Part shown: piece by piece, positions 36,286-45,149 of the stretch | Layout: the number at the start of each line of letters is the position of its first letter | How positions within the stretch are numbered: position 1 is the stretch's first letter | Source of the DNA: an uncultured Bacteroides sp. | GTDB taxonomy: Bacteria > Bacteroidota > Bacteroidia > Bacteroidales > Bacteroidaceae | Length of the DNA stretch: 64,000 bases | NCBI RefSeq assembly: GCF_905207245.1 | Contig: NZ_CAJLKP010000013.1 | Coordinates: 41,511 to 105,510 of the forward strand | Direction: 5' to 3' | Notes under the pieces: generated by a model | Databases searched by the model: none | The model's input: the letters and a program-made list of their open reading frames with translations, nothing else | What the model was told of the DNA's origin: nothing | Translations under genes and position numbers: made by a program

Positions 36286-36314
36286 TATACCCTGATGAAA
36301 GGATTTTATACCCT
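36286..36314 (-). promoter_or_regulatory. Candidate regulator site: two TATACCCT 21 bp apart
   Basis: TATACCCT starts at 36286 and 36307, two helical turns apart, in the gap between the HTCS gene and GH2. Direct repeats on one DNA face are typical for AraC-type activators such as the HTCS output domain. No clear -7 box follows, so the promoter is not placed. Confidence 0.4.
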
Positions 36315-36346
36315 AAAGAAGAAGCATTATAGTAAAATACCTCCGC

Positions 36347-39300
36347 TTAGGAACCCATCTCCCCCTGCTTCTGCAAATACTCCGTCGGCGTAACACCAAA
36401 CTCTTCCTTGAAACATTTAGTGAAATATTTAGGACTACTGAAACCCACCGCATAAGCAATCTCCGATATATTCAGTGTCCGGGCAAGAAGCATCATGCAG
36501 GCACGTTTCATCTTGACATTCCGCACGAAATCCAAAGGCGTCATTCCGGTCATGGACTTTATCTTGCGGTACAGGGTAGATTTGGACATGTTCATTTCCG
36601 TAGAGAGATGTTCCAGGTCGAACTCCGACTCTTCAAGGTGTTGTTCTATACTATCGATAATAGATTGCAGGAACTGTTTGTCCGCCGATGGATAGGCAAG
36701 CCCTTCCAGATTGATGTTTTCCTCTTTACGGAAAGCAGCCTGGCGCATCTTCGAAGACCGTATCAGGTTATCCACCCGGGCAAAGAGTATCTTCAATTCG
36801 AAAGGCTTGGCAATATATCCGTCGGCACCGGCCTCGTAGCTTGCCACCCGGTCGTCGATGCCATTCTTGGCTGTAAGTATAATAACAGGGATATGATTAA
36901 AACGCATATCCCCCTTGATACGTGTGCAAAGCTCCCAACCATTCACATCGGGTAGCATGACATCGCACAGGATGACGTCTACCTCATTGTTATTCAGCTT
37001 TTCCCAGGCATGCCACCCGTCTACAGCCGTCAGCACGGTGAACCGTTCCTTAAATATCTCCCTCATCATGGAGAGCAGTTCGGTATTGTCGTCAATAAGC
37101 AACAGCGTGAGCTTGTCCGCATCATCGGACGAAACGGTACAATCTTCGGAATACTGTCCGTCCGGAGCAGATGGTAAGACCATCGTTTCATCCACCAGTT
37201 CATCCGTTGTGTAACTCTCCTTATCAATGGGCAGCTTCACCGTGAAACACGTACCTTGTCCCTGAACACTTTCCACCACGATAGTGCCGTGGTGCAGGTT
37301 CACCAGGTCTTTCGTCAAAGAAAGCCCGATACCGTTCGACTCTATTCCCCTGTTTTTACGGCTACTATAGAAGCGGGTGAAGACATGCTCTATCTCCTTG
37401 GCAGGAATACCGATACCCTCATCTTTCACCTTCAACAACAACATTCTATGATTTTCTTCACCTGCTTCCGCCCATGCTTCGACGACGATCCGTTTATTCT
37501 CCGGCGTATACTTAATAGCGTTGGACAGCAGGTTGTGCAATATCTTATCCAACTTGTCAAAGTCCAAATACCCAGCCCCTTCTTCTATATGGATACGGGG
37601 TTCCAATGTGATATTCTTCTTCCCGGCAAGAGGCAGGAAGTTTATCCGGCAGATATTCAGGATGAACTCATTAATATCTCCTTCGGAAACATTCAACTTC
37701 AATTTCCCCACATCCATTTTCCTGAAATCGAGCACCTGCTGTATCAGCCGTTTTAACTTGTCCACGTTGGCCCTCAGCATGACGGTCTGCTGTTGCATGG
37801 CAGGCGCTTTCTGGTCTAAATAATCGGATATGCAGGATATGACGGTGAGAGGCGTCAGCAGTTCATGGGAAACATTGGTGAAGTAAATCAACTTCGTGCG
37901 TGTCAGTTCTTCTTGCAGCTTGACTTCATTTTTCAGCCTGATGCGGCGCATGTAGAGCCGGATTACGGTATAGAAGCAGAGCCCGGTCAGGAGAATATAA
38001 ACAAGACTGGCAAACCAGGTTTCATAAAAAGCCGGTCTTTTCTCAAGGGTCAGCAACACTTCGTCTTCAGTCCATTTGCCTTGTTCATATTCCAGTTTCA
38101 GCCTGAATTTATAAACTCCTTTCTTCAACTGATTATAGAAAGCCGAGTATTTATCATTATTCAGGATAACCCACTCCCTATCCACTCCTTCCAGCTTATA
38201 AGCAGCCCTGAGTTTGGTATTCAGCGAGTATTGCAGGGGGGAGAAAAATATTTCTATATTCCGGTCGTTCGGGTTGAGAGATATACTTTCCACTGTATTT
38301 TTCTCCGAAGCATAGGGAAAGAAAACACTCTTATCTCCCACTTTGACATCCGTGATGACCGGATGGGGATAAACTTTGCCCACCGACAAGGCATCGCCGG
38401 AACGAATATGCGTAAATCCGCGATGCCCGCCGGCATACAGTCCGCCCCGCCCGTCTACGCTAAAGGCCCTGTACCTGAAAACATCCACCAACACATTCTC
38501 ATCCGAAGTGGTATAGTCTGTATAGACCTTCCGGTAAATATCATACCGGAGCACCTTCTTATTCGTTACAATCCAGACATACCCCTTATCAGCCAGCAAG
38601 CCCAGCACGGAGCAGTTGTCTATGACGTCATCCAAGGGCATATTTTCAAACGTCTGCTTCTCTTTATCGGACTTGAAGATTTTCCCCAGAGAGGAGATTA
38701 CCCACAAACACCCCTCTTCATCCACACAGATATTCTTTACCCCTTCCTTCTCATAAAAATACGCTGAAAAGCTACCCTCCGGTTCATGGTTAATCTTACC
38801 ATCGGCATAATGCAACCGGTAGATTTGCTTATCCACTGATACTCCCCAGATTTTCCCTTGCATATCGGAGGCCAGAGAAGACATCACCGGAAGGCTGGCA
38901 TCCTGAATTATCAAACTCCGGTCGCCAGGATGCTTCACATACACATTGTTCCATGTAGCTATCCACAAATTACCATCCCTATCTTCCACCAGCTCTTTGA
39001 TTGCTTCTTGTCTCTCAATCAACTTGCTTAAATCAACATCTTCTTCCACCCGGACTTTCATTTCCTGACAGGTCAGCCTCATCAAACGGGTAACTCCGCG
39101 GATACTTGCCCACACTCCGGGTTTGGAAGCGGATTTTATCAGAATATCCGCCTCCCCCAGGTTGGCTGTTTTGCTAACGTCTGCAAAAAGTTCCCGGGAC
39201 AAATCGTACAGGCAAAGTCCATATCTGTCCTGACTCATCCACATGACATTATTCCCGTCCACACAAAGATTCAAGAGATTGGCATCCCATCCTGTTTGCT

Positions 39301-40330
39301 CTTTAAATTGATGCAGGCGGTAATTGTCTATGTTCGAATTATCAAAGAAAATGGTGTAAGCCATATCATAGGAAGCCAGCCACAAATTACCTTCCCGGTC
39401 TTTACAGATTCTGGTGTACATCATCTGCGTATCCACCAGATCGTGTATGTCAACCTGTTCCAATGTTCCTTCATCTGTATGTTGCAGTGCGTAGAGCCCT
39501 CCGTAAGATAGCAGCCAAAGGTAACCGAAAGTATCATCCTGCGTCATGCTAAAGAAAATCGGTTCGGTTTCACCACTCCGGGGATTCAATACATGGTGCC
39601 GTTTGTAGCATTCTTCTCCTGCCTTATCCGGGAAAAACTGCCACAATCCTTCTCCCCATGTGCCTATCCAGTAATTGCCCGATTTGTCCTGAAACATAGT
39701 AAACGTTGAATTGCTTCTCCCAAGTTGCGGGTAATTCACAAAAGAATTGGTTTGCCTGTCATATCCGAACAAACCTGCACTGGAAAGTATCCACACCTGT
39801 CCCTCACGATCAACATATATAGAATTAATATTAGACCGCTTGCCCGATGCGGGAGAGAGTTCATATTCCTGTATGGCATGGGCGGTGGAATCGCACTTAT
39901 AGATTTTTCCTCCGGAACCTACCCAGGTGGTTTCGGTTTTATCAGTCACTATATAGTCGATTGCTTGAGTCCGAAGCCTTTCATCGGGAAAAGGTAGAAT
40001 CCGGCAAGTCTGTTTGTCGTAGAGGTTGAGCCCCTTTCTTGTAGCAATCCATACATAGGCATTATTATCAGTGATGCATACAATGGAGTTATCACTCAAT
40101 AGGTTCAGATTTTTGTAGTCGGAGCGAAAAGTCTGCAATCCATAACCATCATAACGTGCCAGTCCGTTTGTAGTACCAATCCAGAGATAACCTGTGCGGT
40201 CCTGATAGATATCGAAAATTTCATTGGAAGACAATTGGTAGAAGAAAGGGAATTGCCGGGAGAGCATATGCTGTGCACTTACAGACAATTCTCCCAGGAA
40301 AAGGAATATACAGAGGAAGAGGTATTTCAT
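36347..40330 (-). CDS. Hybrid two-component system regulator (HTCS)
   Basis: 1327 residues in one chain: signal peptide, periplasmic two-propeller sensor (repeats such as DRTGYLWIGTTNGLARYDG, DREGNLWLASYD), Y_Y_Y domain (about 690-770), membrane span about 785-805, histidine kinase with His822 (NVSHELLTPLT) and ATPase N-box LLSNAIKYTPE, receiver with Asp1123 (LCDVMLPD) and Lys in YIAKPFE, and an AraC-type DNA-binding end (about 1225-1322). It senses a periplasmic oligosaccharide and activates its locus. The neighbours suggest an arabinose- and galactose-containing ligand. It has a TACCTTTG box just upstream. Confidence 0.96.
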   Translation of the reverse strand: MKYLFLCIFLFLGELSVSAQHMLSRQFPFFYQLSSNEIFDIYQDRTGYLWIGTTNGLARYDGYGLQTFRSDYKNLNLLSDNSIVCITDNNAYVWIATRKGLNLYDKQTCRILPFPDERLRTQAIDYIVTDKTETTWVGSGGKIYKCDSTAHAIQEYELSPASGKRSNINSIYVDREGQVWILSSAGLFGYDRQTNSFVNYPQLGRSNSTFTMFQDKSGNYWIGTWGEGLWQFFPDKAGEECYKRHHVLNPRSGETEPIFFSMTQDDTFGYLWLLSYGGLYALQHTDEGTLEQVDIHDLVDTQMMYTRICKDREGNLWLASYDMAYTIFFDNSNIDNYRLHQFKEQTGWDANLLNLCVDGNNVMWMSQDRYGLCLYDLSRELFADVSKTANLGEADILIKSASKPGVWASIRGVTRLMRLTCQEMKVRVEEDVDLSKLIERQEAIKELVEDRDGNLWIATWNNVYVKHPGDRSLIIQDASLPVMSSLASDMQGKIWGVSVDKQIYRLHYADGKINHEPEGSFSAYFYEKEGVKNICVDEEGCLWVISSLGKIFKSDKEKQTFENMPLDDVIDNCSVLGLLADKGYVWIVTNKKVLRYDIYRKVYTDYTTSDENVLVDVFRYRAFSVDGRGGLYAGGHRGFTHIRSGDALSVGKVYPHPVITDVKVGDKSVFFPYASEKNTVESISLNPNDRNIEIFFSPLQYSLNTKLRAAYKLEGVDREWVILNNDKYSAFYNQLKKGVYKFRLKLEYEQGKWTEDEVLLTLEKRPAFYETWFASLVYILLTGLCFYTVIRLYMRRIRLKNEVKLQEELTRTKLIYFTNVSHELLTPLTVISCISDYLDQKAPAMQQQTVMLRANVDKLKRLIQQVLDFRKMDVGKLKLNVSEGDINEFILNICRINFLPLAGKKNITLEPRIHIEEGAGYLDFDKLDKILHNLLSNAIKYTPENKRIVVEAWAEAGEENHRMLLLKVKDEGIGIPAKEIEHVFTRFYSSRKNRGIESNGIGLSLTKDLVNLHHGTIVVESVQGQGTCFTVKLPIDKESYTTDELVDETMVLPSAPDGQYSEDCTVSSDDADKLTLLLIDDNTELLSMMREIFKERFTVLTAVDGWHAWEKLNNNEVDVILCDVMLPDVNGWELCTRIKGDMRFNHIPVIILTAKNGIDDRVASYEAGADGYIAKPFELKILFARVDNLIRSSKMRQAAFRKEENINLEGLAYPSADKQFLQSIIDSIEQHLEESEFDLEHLSTEMNMSKSTLYRKIKSMTGMTPLDFVRNVKMKRACMMLLARTLNISEIAYAVGFSSPKYFTKCFKEEFGVTPTEYLQKQGEMGS

Positions 40331-40354
40331 AGCACAATGATATGGTTATGGGAG

Positions 40355-40362
40355 CAAAGGTA
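40355..40362 (-). promoter_or_regulatory. -7 box of the HTCS gene
   Basis: On the minus strand TACCTTTG, 24 bp before the start at 40330 and directly adjoining the dprA terminator. No -33 match. Confidence 0.4.
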
Positions 40363-40363
40363 T

Positions 40364-40390
40364 AAAAAAAGATGGCTCCTAAGGCCATCT
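40364..40390 (-). terminator. Terminator overlapping the dprA stop codon
   Basis: On the minus strand AGATGGC, a 7-base loop, and GCCATCT followed by T7. The stop codon TAG of dprA (40389-40391) overlaps the first arm. Confidence 0.85.
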
Positions 40391-41507
40391 ATACTAATAA
40401 ATGATACACTCCGCCCACCAATGCGCGCACTACACCTTTCATCTCCAACTCAAAAAGCAGGCTGGTCATACGGTTCACGGGAATATCAGCTTCTACCACC
40501 AGCGTATTGATATGCAAGTCGCCCAAGCGGGTGAGAATACGAACAACAGACTCCTCTTCTCCGGATAATTCGGGAAAAAGGTTGCGCTGAATACCTTCCG
40601 GTTTGGCAGACTGCTCCGTAGTATTCCAACCCACCGTCTGCACGAAATCTTCGGCAGACTGGATGAGGGCGGCTTTATTATCGCGTATCAACAAATTACA
40701 GCCCTTCGAAGAAGCATCCGTGATGCGCCCGGGAACGGCAAAGCAATCTCGATGATAGCCTATAGCCAAATCTGCCGTAATAAGGGAACCGCCTTTATCG
40801 GCAGACTCTACAACAATGGTAGCATCACTCATACCCGCCACAATGCGGTTGCGACTGACAAAGTTATGACGGTCGGGATTGGTTTCGGTAAGAAATTCAG
40901 TGAGCAGCCCACCATTTTCCAGCATGTCAATGGCTGTTTTGCGGTGGACATATGGATAAATACGGTCGAGCCCATGGGCAAGAACGGCCACGGTGGAGAG
41001 GTTATTGGCAAGGGCGGCACGATGGGCATGTATATCGATACCATAGGCCAGACCGCTGACGACCAGAACATCAGGACAAAGAACGGATAAATCATGCAGG
41101 AAATCGGCACAGAACTGCTTACCGTATTCCGTGGCATTACGGGTGCCCACCATGTCAATTACACGAAGGCGGTTGAAATCAGTATTGCCCTTGAAGAAAA
41201 GAACTGCCGGAGCATCTTCACATTCGCGCAGACGGGAGGGGTAGGCCTCATCTTTTAGGGTGAGACACATTAGACGGTTCTTTTCCACAAACTCCATTTC
41301 ATGTTCGGCACGCAGAAAAGCGGCGGGATTATCAAGAGCTGCAACCACGGCAGGGCTTACGCCGGAAAGGAGTCCGGGCAGTTCCTGACGCCGGCTGAAG
41401 ACTTCGGCGGCACTACCCATACCCTCTATTAAACGCTTTGCCCCGATATGTCCAATACCGGGGCAAAGCGTGAGGGCTATACTGCAAATACGTTCGTCGT
41501 TATTCAC
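40389..41507 (-). CDS. dprA: DNA processing protein A
   Basis: 372 residues. An N-terminal SAM/HhH-like part (CPGIGHIGAKRLIEG), then the Rossmann-like DprA core with VGTRNATEYG, SGLAYGIDIHAHRAAL, HGLDRIYPYVHR and FVSRNRIVAGMSDA, and a C-terminal winged-helix-like part from about 310. DprA loads RecA on incoming single-stranded DNA in competent bacteria and is conserved in Bacteroides even where competence is not shown. It starts 12 bp after the thioesterase gene and ends in a terminator, so it is the last gene of that operon. Confidence 0.95.
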   Translation of the reverse strand: MNNDERICSIALTLCPGIGHIGAKRLIEGMGSAAEVFSRRQELPGLLSGVSPAVVAALDNPAAFLRAEHEMEFVEKNRLMCLTLKDEAYPSRLRECEDAPAVLFFKGNTDFNRLRVIDMVGTRNATEYGKQFCADFLHDLSVLCPDVLVVSGLAYGIDIHAHRAALANNLSTVAVLAHGLDRIYPYVHRKTAIDMLENGGLLTEFLTETNPDRHNFVSRNRIVAGMSDATIVVESADKGGSLITADLAIGYHRDCFAVPGRITDASSKGCNLLIRDNKAALIQSAEDFVQTVGWNTTEQSAKPEGIQRNLFPELSGEEESVVRILTRLGDLHINTLVVEADIPVNRMTSLLFELEMKGVVRALVGGVYHLLV

Positions 41508-41519
41508 GATAGTTAGTAA

Positions 41520-41933
41520 TTAGAGGTTATCGGTAAGATAGGGTGCAAAGATTTTATCAAACAGTTCGCTGTCGCTCAAACGTCCGTTCACCAGACAGAC
41601 CGTATCCACCACTGCCTTGACTACTACTTTATTGTCACTCTTCCTGAAGATGTCCTGATAGAAGACATACTTGATGCCTTCCTTCTTCATATAGAGTTTG
41701 GAAACAAACTCGTCGGCACTCTTCAACGGAGTTTTAAACGCCATGTTGATGCGTGCCACAACCGGGTCTACTCCCTGTTCGTGCAAACGGGCAAAACTGA
41801 CACCTGTAGAAGAAAGGAACTCATGCCTGGTATGTTCCAGGTAATGCTGATAGTTCGCATTATTCACGATGCCTTGCAGGTCGCATTCATAATCGCGCAC
41901 CTTCATCTCCAATTCATAGATATATTTTTCCAT
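41520..41933 (-). CDS. HotDog-fold acyl-CoA thioesterase, YbgC-like
   Basis: 137 residues from the ATG at 41933. A start at 41954 would add seven residues from repeat DNA and is less likely. The pattern YECDLQGIVNNANYQHYLE contains Asp18, the usual catalytic acid of 4-hydroxybenzoyl-CoA thioesterase-like enzymes. It would hydrolyse acyl-CoA or acyl-ACP in the cytoplasm. It precedes dprA by 12 bp and follows the U32 gene across an 11-bp-phased array. Confidence 0.85.
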   Translation of the reverse strand: MEKYIYELEMKVRDYECDLQGIVNNANYQHYLEHTRHEFLSSTGVSFARLHEQGVDPVVARINMAFKTPLKSADEFVSKLYMKKEGIKYVFYQDIFRKSDNKVVVKAVVDTVCLVNGRLSDSELFDKIFAPYLTDNL

Positions 41934-41947
41934 AATAAAACTTAAAT

Positions 41948-42056
41948 GACACACTTATGACACACTCTACTCGAAAATAACACACTTGTGACACACTCTA
42001 TCTGAATTATTTTACAGGTATAGCTTTACACTTATAAAGTGTGTCAAAAGTGTGTC
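41948..42056. repeat. GACACAC array with inverted halves, 11-bp phase
   Basis: GACACAC (or AACACAC) starts at 41948, 41959, 41979 and 41990. The complement GTGTGTC starts at 42039 and 42050. Spacings are 11, 20, 11 and, on the other arm, 11. The arms face each other around position 42002. The right arm overlaps the TGA stop codon of the U32 gene. Confidence 0.8.
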
Positions 42057-43338
42057 ATCCCCGTTTCTTTTCAATATCCAGTCCCTTAAACTTCTTCAAT
42101 TCCTCTGTAGAAACCAGCTTGTACAACTTGTCACTGGGGCGTATTTTGCCCGCTTTCATCGAGAAATGCTCCCCTTTCTTCACTGTTTGTACCGGTTCCA
42201 GGTTGACACGGGCTTCGTCGAGCGTCATAAACACTGCACCCGTAGTAGGACCCGTAATCAATATCTTGTCTCCCACATTCAACTCGGCAGCTTCTACCAG
42301 AAACTCGGCAACACCGATATTAGAGAAGTACCTGATGCCTTTGCCTACGTAGATTTTCCGTTCCGTAGCCGCCGAACCATAATTCTTCGTCCACTCACCA
42401 AGGCGTTGTCCCAGATAGTATCCGTCCCAGAAGCCACGGTTGAAAACCGTTTTCAGGCGTTCATCCCAGACGGCAATCTTTTCATCCGTGAACGTGCCGT
42501 CCAGATAAGAGCGGATGGCCTCTTTATAACATTCCACCACTGTGCGGACGTACTCAGGTCCGCGGGCACGCCCTTCTATCTTGAACACACGCACACCTGC
42601 GTCCAGCATCTTGTTCATGAAGTGAATGGTTTTCAGGTCTTTGGGCGACATGATATACTGGTTGTCCACTTCCAGCTCCACATCCGTCTCCTTATCACGT
42701 ACCACGTAAGAGCGGCGGCACACTTGCATGCAAGCGCCGCGATTGGCCGAGTGGTTCATCTCGTGCAGAGAAAGATAGCACTTTCCGGAGACTGCCATGC
42801 AGAGCGCACCGTGGCAGAACATCTCGATACGGATAGGCTCACCGCCGGGTCCGCAGATATTCTCTTCGCAGATATGGCGGTAAATCTCCGCTACCTGTTC
42901 CAGATTCAACTCGCGTGCCAGCACCACCACATCTGCAAACTGTGCATAGAAGCGCAGGGCTTCTACGTTGGAGATATTCAATTGGGTGCTGAGGTGCACT
43001 TCCTGACCAATCTGCCGCGCATAGCTCATCACAGCCACATCTGCCGCAATCACCGCAGAGATGCCGGCAGCCTTTGCCGCATCTATAATGGTGCGCATCA
43101 GTGCAAGGTCCTGGTCGTAAATAATAGTATTGACGGTGAGGTAGCTCTTCATTCCGTGCTCGTCACACGTCTGCGCTATTTCCCGTAAGTCTTCAACGGT
43201 GAAAGTGTTCGCTGAACGGGCCCGCATATTCAGGTTCTCAATACCGAAATAGATAGAATCGGCTCCTGCCTGGATAGCTGCTGCGAGTGATTCGCGTGAG
43301 CCGACAGGGGCCATGATTTCAAAATCTTTTAAATCCAT
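42055..43338 (-). CDS. U32 family protein, tRNA hydroxylation (TrhP-like)
   Basis: 427 residues. The U32 signature is clear: IEMFCHGALCMAVSGKCYLS, then NRGACMQVCRRSY, giving four cysteines that hold an Fe-S cluster in RlhA/TrhP/UbiU-type proteins. The N-terminus MAPVGSRESLAAAIQAGADSIYFG is a typical TIM-barrel start. Although annotated as a peptidase in databases, characterised relatives hydroxylate tRNA or rRNA bases using prephenate. TrhP (5-hydroxyuridine in tRNA) is my best guess. The last codons lie in a repeat array. Confidence 0.88.
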   Translation of the reverse strand: MDLKDFEIMAPVGSRESLAAAIQAGADSIYFGIENLNMRARSANTFTVEDLREIAQTCDEHGMKSYLTVNTIIYDQDLALMRTIIDAAKAAGISAVIAADVAVMSYARQIGQEVHLSTQLNISNVEALRFYAQFADVVVLARELNLEQVAEIYRHICEENICGPGGEPIRIEMFCHGALCMAVSGKCYLSLHEMNHSANRGACMQVCRRSYVVRDKETDVELEVDNQYIMSPKDLKTIHFMNKMLDAGVRVFKIEGRARGPEYVRTVVECYKEAIRSYLDGTFTDEKIAVWDERLKTVFNRGFWDGYYLGQRLGEWTKNYGSAATERKIYVGKGIRYFSNIGVAEFLVEAAELNVGDKILITGPTTGAVFMTLDEARVNLEPVQTVKKGEHFSMKAGKIRPSDKLYKLVSTEELKKFKGLDIEKKRG

Positions 43339-43354
43339 AAATCATATATTTATA

Positions 43355-43445
43355 AGCTACAAGTTACGAGCTACGAGCTACAAGTGGCTGCGCTATGTTC
43401 CGAAAGGCACTCGTAGCTTGTAACTTGTAGCTCGTAACTTGTAAC
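43355..43445. repeat. Heptamer array around a GGCTGCGCTATG core
   Basis: Seven-base words AGCTACA, AGTTACG, AGCTACG, AGCTACA start at 43355, 43362, 43369 and 43376. On the right TAGCTTG, TAACTTG, TAGCTCG, TAACTTG recur every 7 bp. Between them lies GGCTGCGCTATG. The array begins at the stop codon of the DUF2059 gene and ends 16 bp before the U32 start. Confidence 0.85.
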
Positions 43446-43906
43446 TATTTTCCCTGTGCCTGCAACTCCTGTTGTAGTTCAGTAGCAATTTCCATGCCCA
43501 ACTGCTGGCCTATTTGCATACCCTCAGTCATCATGGCAGGGGTAGAAGTACCCAGTTTCTTTCCGACGGGTGATTCATAGAAAGCGACTATTTTCTTCAA
43601 ATCATCCAGTGTCAGGTATTTCTGATATATAGGAGCATAAAGTTCCGCCAGTTTAGAGCCGAATTTAGATTCCCATTTCTTCTGGAAACTATCCCAGAAA
43701 GAAGCTGAAACCGAAGGTGATTGTTGTTTCAACATAGCAATCATCTGCGGCACCATAGCCTTTGCCGATGCCATAGAACCGGATACTTCCAGCATTTTTT
43801 CCAACGTAGCCTTGTATTCGTTACTCGGAGTTTGTGCCGAAACCGAAGGTGCGGCAGCAAACAGCATAGCCACACACATCACAACTAAAACCAAACCTTT
43901 TTTCAT
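43445..43906 (-). CDS. DUF2059 exported protein
   Basis: 153 residues with a signal peptide (about 1-24, ending VSAQ). The rest is helical, with the DUF2059 pattern YAPIYQKYLTLDDLKKIVAFYESPVGKKL at about 90-118. The function of the family is not established. It would be periplasmic. A TACCTTTG box lies 32 bp upstream, divergent from dusB. Confidence 0.85.
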   Translation of the reverse strand: MKKGLVLVVMCVAMLFAAAPSVSAQTPSNEYKATLEKMLEVSGSMASAKAMVPQMIAMLKQQSPSVSASFWDSFQKKWESKFGSKLAELYAPIYQKYLTLDDLKKIVAFYESPVGKKLGTSTPAMMTEGMQIGQQLGMEIATELQQELQAQGK

Positions 43907-43937
43907 AATTCCATATTAGTTAAATAAATGAATGATA

Positions 43938-43965
43938 CAAAGGTAGGCTTTTTTCCGTATTTTTG
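43938..43965. promoter_or_regulatory. Divergent -7 boxes for DUF2059 and dusB
   Basis: Minus strand TACCTTTG at 43938-43945 faces the DUF2059 gene. Plus strand TATTTTTG at 43958-43965 faces dusB. Neither has a good TTTG at the -33 distance. Confidence 0.45.
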
Positions 43966-43996
43966 CAGCGAAATAATCATTTAGTTCAATTTGTCC

Positions 43997-44983
43997 ATGA
44001 AGATAGGCCACATAGACCTGGGCGAACGCCCCATACTTTTAGCCCCGATGGAGGACGTCACCGACCCTGCATTCCGACTGATGTGCAAGAAGTTCGGTGC
44101 AGATATGGTATACACGGAATTCGTATCGAGCGACGCATTGATACGCTCCGTCAGTAAGACCGAACAGAAGTTGAATATCAGCGATAAGGAGCGTCCTGTA
44201 GCCATACAGATATACGGTAAGGACACGGAAACAATGGTGGAAGCCGCGCGCATTGTGGAAGAAGCGCGTCCGGATATTCTCGACATCAACTTCGGCTGCC
44301 CCGTGAAGCGCGTAGCAGGCAAAGGTGCAGGAGCAGGTATGCTACAGAACATTCCTAAGATGCTCGAAATCACCCGTGCCGTGGTGGATGCAGTGAAAAT
44401 ACCCGTCACCGTAAAGACTCGTCTGGGCTGGGATGCCAACAACAAAATCATTGTGGAACTTGCCGAACAACTACAGGATTGCGGCATTGCCGCCCTCACC
44501 ATCCACGGCCGCACCCGCGCACAGATGTACACCGGCGAAGCGGACTGGACACTTATCGGCGAAGTGAAAAAGAACCCTCGGATGCACATCCCCATCATCG
44601 GGAACGGAGACGTCACCACCCCTCAAAGGGCAAAAGAGTGCTTCGACCTCTATGGTGTAGATGCCATTATGATAGGACGTGCCAGTTTCGGCCGCCCGTG
44701 GATATTCAAGGAGATACGGCATTATCTGGAAACGGGTGAGGAACTCCCCCCGCTGAGTGCCGAATGGAGACTGGACGTGCTGCGGCAGGAAGTGGAAGAC
44801 AGCGTCAATCTGCTGGATGAAAGAAGAGGGATTCTGCACGTACGCCGCCATCTGGCAGCAAGCCCTCTGTTCAAGGGGATACCGAACTTCCGGGATACGC
44901 GTATCGCCATGCTGCGTGCGGAAACAAAGGAGGAACTGTTCCGAATATTCGACAGCATCGAAGGTTCCCTGTTCTCTACATAG
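43997..44983 (+). CDS. dusB: tRNA-dihydrouridine synthase B
   Basis: 328 residues from the ATG at 43997 (a TTG two codons earlier is less likely). An FMN TIM-barrel with LLAPMEDVTDPAFR at 14-27, the catalytic Cys101 in INFGCPVKRV, IHGRTRAQMYTG, IPIIGNGDV and GVDAIMIGRASFGRPW. It reduces uridines in the tRNA D-loop with NADPH. It ends 20 bp before a TTGCCA array that separates it from the convergent PAP2 gene. Confidence 0.94.
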   Translation: MKIGHIDLGERPILLAPMEDVTDPAFRLMCKKFGADMVYTEFVSSDALIRSVSKTEQKLNISDKERPVAIQIYGKDTETMVEAARIVEEARPDILDINFGCPVKRVAGKGAGAGMLQNIPKMLEITRAVVDAVKIPVTVKTRLGWDANNKIIVELAEQLQDCGIAALTIHGRTRAQMYTGEADWTLIGEVKKNPRMHIPIIGNGDVTTPQRAKECFDLYGVDAIMIGRASFGRPWIFKEIRHYLETGEELPPLSAEWRLDVLRQEVEDSVNLLDERRGILHVRRHLAASPLFKGIPNFRDTRIAMLRAETKEELFRIFDSIEGSLFST

Positions 44984-45002
44984 GGTAATTATTGACGCTA
45001 TA

Positions 45003-45097
45003 TTGCCAATGTCTTGCCATAGGCTTGGCAAACTTTTGCCATCGCAGTGGCAAGACTTTGCCAAGCCTATGGCAAAAGTTTGCCACTACGGTGGCAA
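45003..45097. repeat. Second TTGCCA/TGGCAA array
   Basis: Half sites start at 45003, 45014, 45026, 45036, 45048, 45058, 45070, 45080 and 45092. Spacings 11, 12, 10, 12, 10, 12, 10, 12 repeat those of the copy at 14952. The middle part is identical in both, while outer spacers differ. It also lies between convergent genes. Confidence 0.88.
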
Positions 45098-45149
45098 AAA
45101 CAAAAGGCTACTTACCCCGTAAATGAGTGTCTACAAGTAGTTCTTTATC

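Noticed and set aside
42052..43188. Plus-strand ORF of 378 codons
   Set aside because: Antisense to the U32 gene, whose cysteine motifs are plainly coding. The ORF shows no motif.
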